Source: CAYJLC01 sp964370735 (GTDB taxonomy: Bacteria > Bacillota > Clostridia > Oscillospirales > Butyricicoccaceae). From it: a DNA stretch of 14,658 bases. Every line of letters starts with the position of its first letter. The stretch's first letter is position 1. Below the pieces are notes generated by a model. That model did no database searches and was not told where the DNA came from. It saw only the letters and a program-made list of their open reading frames with translations. The translations under genes were made by a program, and so were the position numbers. This document shows, piece after piece, positions 14,294 through 14,658 of this stretch. The stretch lies in the NCBI GenBank assembly GCA_964370735.1, contig CAYJLC010000048.1, positions 1 to 14,658 of the forward strand. Direction: 5' to 3'.

Positions 14294-14658
14294 TCACTTA
14301 GGTTTCTTCACTCCAAGCGAAAATATTCTTTTTTTCTGCTGGTTTGCACCAAACTGAATAGTAAACTCGGCACCATTATTATTTTTAGCCGTTATACTAC
14401 CTTTATGTAGCTCAATTATTTCTTTCGAAAGAGAAAGTCCAACACCTGTACCACCATGATTTCCTACATAAAATCGCTTAAAAATATGTGGCAAATCAGT
14501 TTCTGATATGCCCTCTCCATCATCTTGAATAGTTATTATAATATTGTTATTTTTAATTTTAGCCGACACTTTAATTTGAGTTTTTGCATAGCGCAAAGCA
14601 TTTGAAATAATAGCATTTAATGCATTATACATATACTTTTCATCACATAAAATTAAAG
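14294..14658 (-). CDS. Sensor histidine kinase, C-terminal ATP-binding part (N-terminus outside window)
   Basis: The reading frame is open to the window edge and ends at TGA 14294-14296. The visible 120 residues form the HATPase_c domain: N box NALNAIISNALRYA (11-24), G1 box DDGEGI (45-50), F box IFKRFY (58-63), G2 box GGTGVGLSL (68-76), then GSITAKNNNGAEFTIQF. All ATP-binding boxes are intact, so the gene is probably functional. Sensor, membrane and His-phosphorylation parts lie beyond base 14658, and the partner response regulator is probably further upstream. A Met at 14632 is internal, not the start, since the homologous residues LCDEKY precede it in frame. The tail QKKRIFSLGVKKPK is basic. 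The stop codon overlaps the edge of the thiolase relic. Confidence 0.9.
   Translation of the reverse strand, partial: LILCDEKYMYNALNAIISNALRYAKTQIKVSAKIKNNNIIITIQDDGEGISETDLPHIFKRFYVGNHGGTGVGLSLSKEIIELHKGSITAKNNNGAEFTIQFGANQQKKRIFSLGVKKPK

Overview
This window looks like chromosomal DNA from a low-GC, Gram-positive anaerobe of the Clostridia type. Intergenic DNA is strongly AT-rich, and the -35/-10 promoters and GGAGG/GGTGA ribosome sites are of the sigma-A type. There is an oxygen-sensitive Fe-S L-serine dehydratase, and two exported proteins carry S-layer homology (SLH) domains. The exact genus cannot be told from the sequence. I see no tRNA, rRNA, CRISPR array, transposase or phage gene.

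Left part (1-1720). A window-truncated L-serine dehydratase gene reads leftward and a GNAT acetyltransferase reads rightward from a shared promoter region. The acetyltransferase ends in a good intrinsic terminator.

Sugar-utilisation part (1720-5716). This looks like a partly eroded hemicellulose/arabinan locus. It holds a 50-codon C-terminal relic of an esterase, a LacI-type regulator cut off after 106 residues, an intact intracellular GH127-type beta-L-arabinofuranosidase gene (2343-4202, minus), and a divergent pair of translationally coupled AraC-type regulators (4341-5716). The lacI fragment and the GH127 gene converge and overlap by 14 bases. The AraC pair lacks a cupin sensor domain, and repeated TAACA-type sites lie in the divergent promoter region.

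Cell-surface part (5768-13884). Two monocistronic genes each have their own strong promoter, leader and terminator. The first encodes a 267-residue exported protein that is little more than three SLH domains. The second encodes a 2236-residue exported GH2 beta-galactosidase-like enzyme with DUF4982, GH2 C5, several Ig-like and discoidin-like (CBM32/F5-8 type C) modules, an InlB-type B-repeat, a Pro-Glu spacer and three C-terminal SLH domains. The likely picture is wall-attached release of sugars outside the cell, uptake by systems not in this window, and cytoplasmic trimming of arabinofuranosides by the GH127 enzyme. Both SLH genes carry an extra Shine-Dalgarno sequence far upstream of their start codon.

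Right part (13894-14658). A gene graveyard: the C-terminal stub of a GntR/FadR-type regulator abuts a frameshifted internal piece of a thiolase gene on the other strand, followed by the C-terminal half of a sensor histidine kinase running out of the window. With the esterase and LacI fragments this makes four broken genes in under 15 kb, which points to deletion-driven erosion or repeated recombination around an otherwise intact core.
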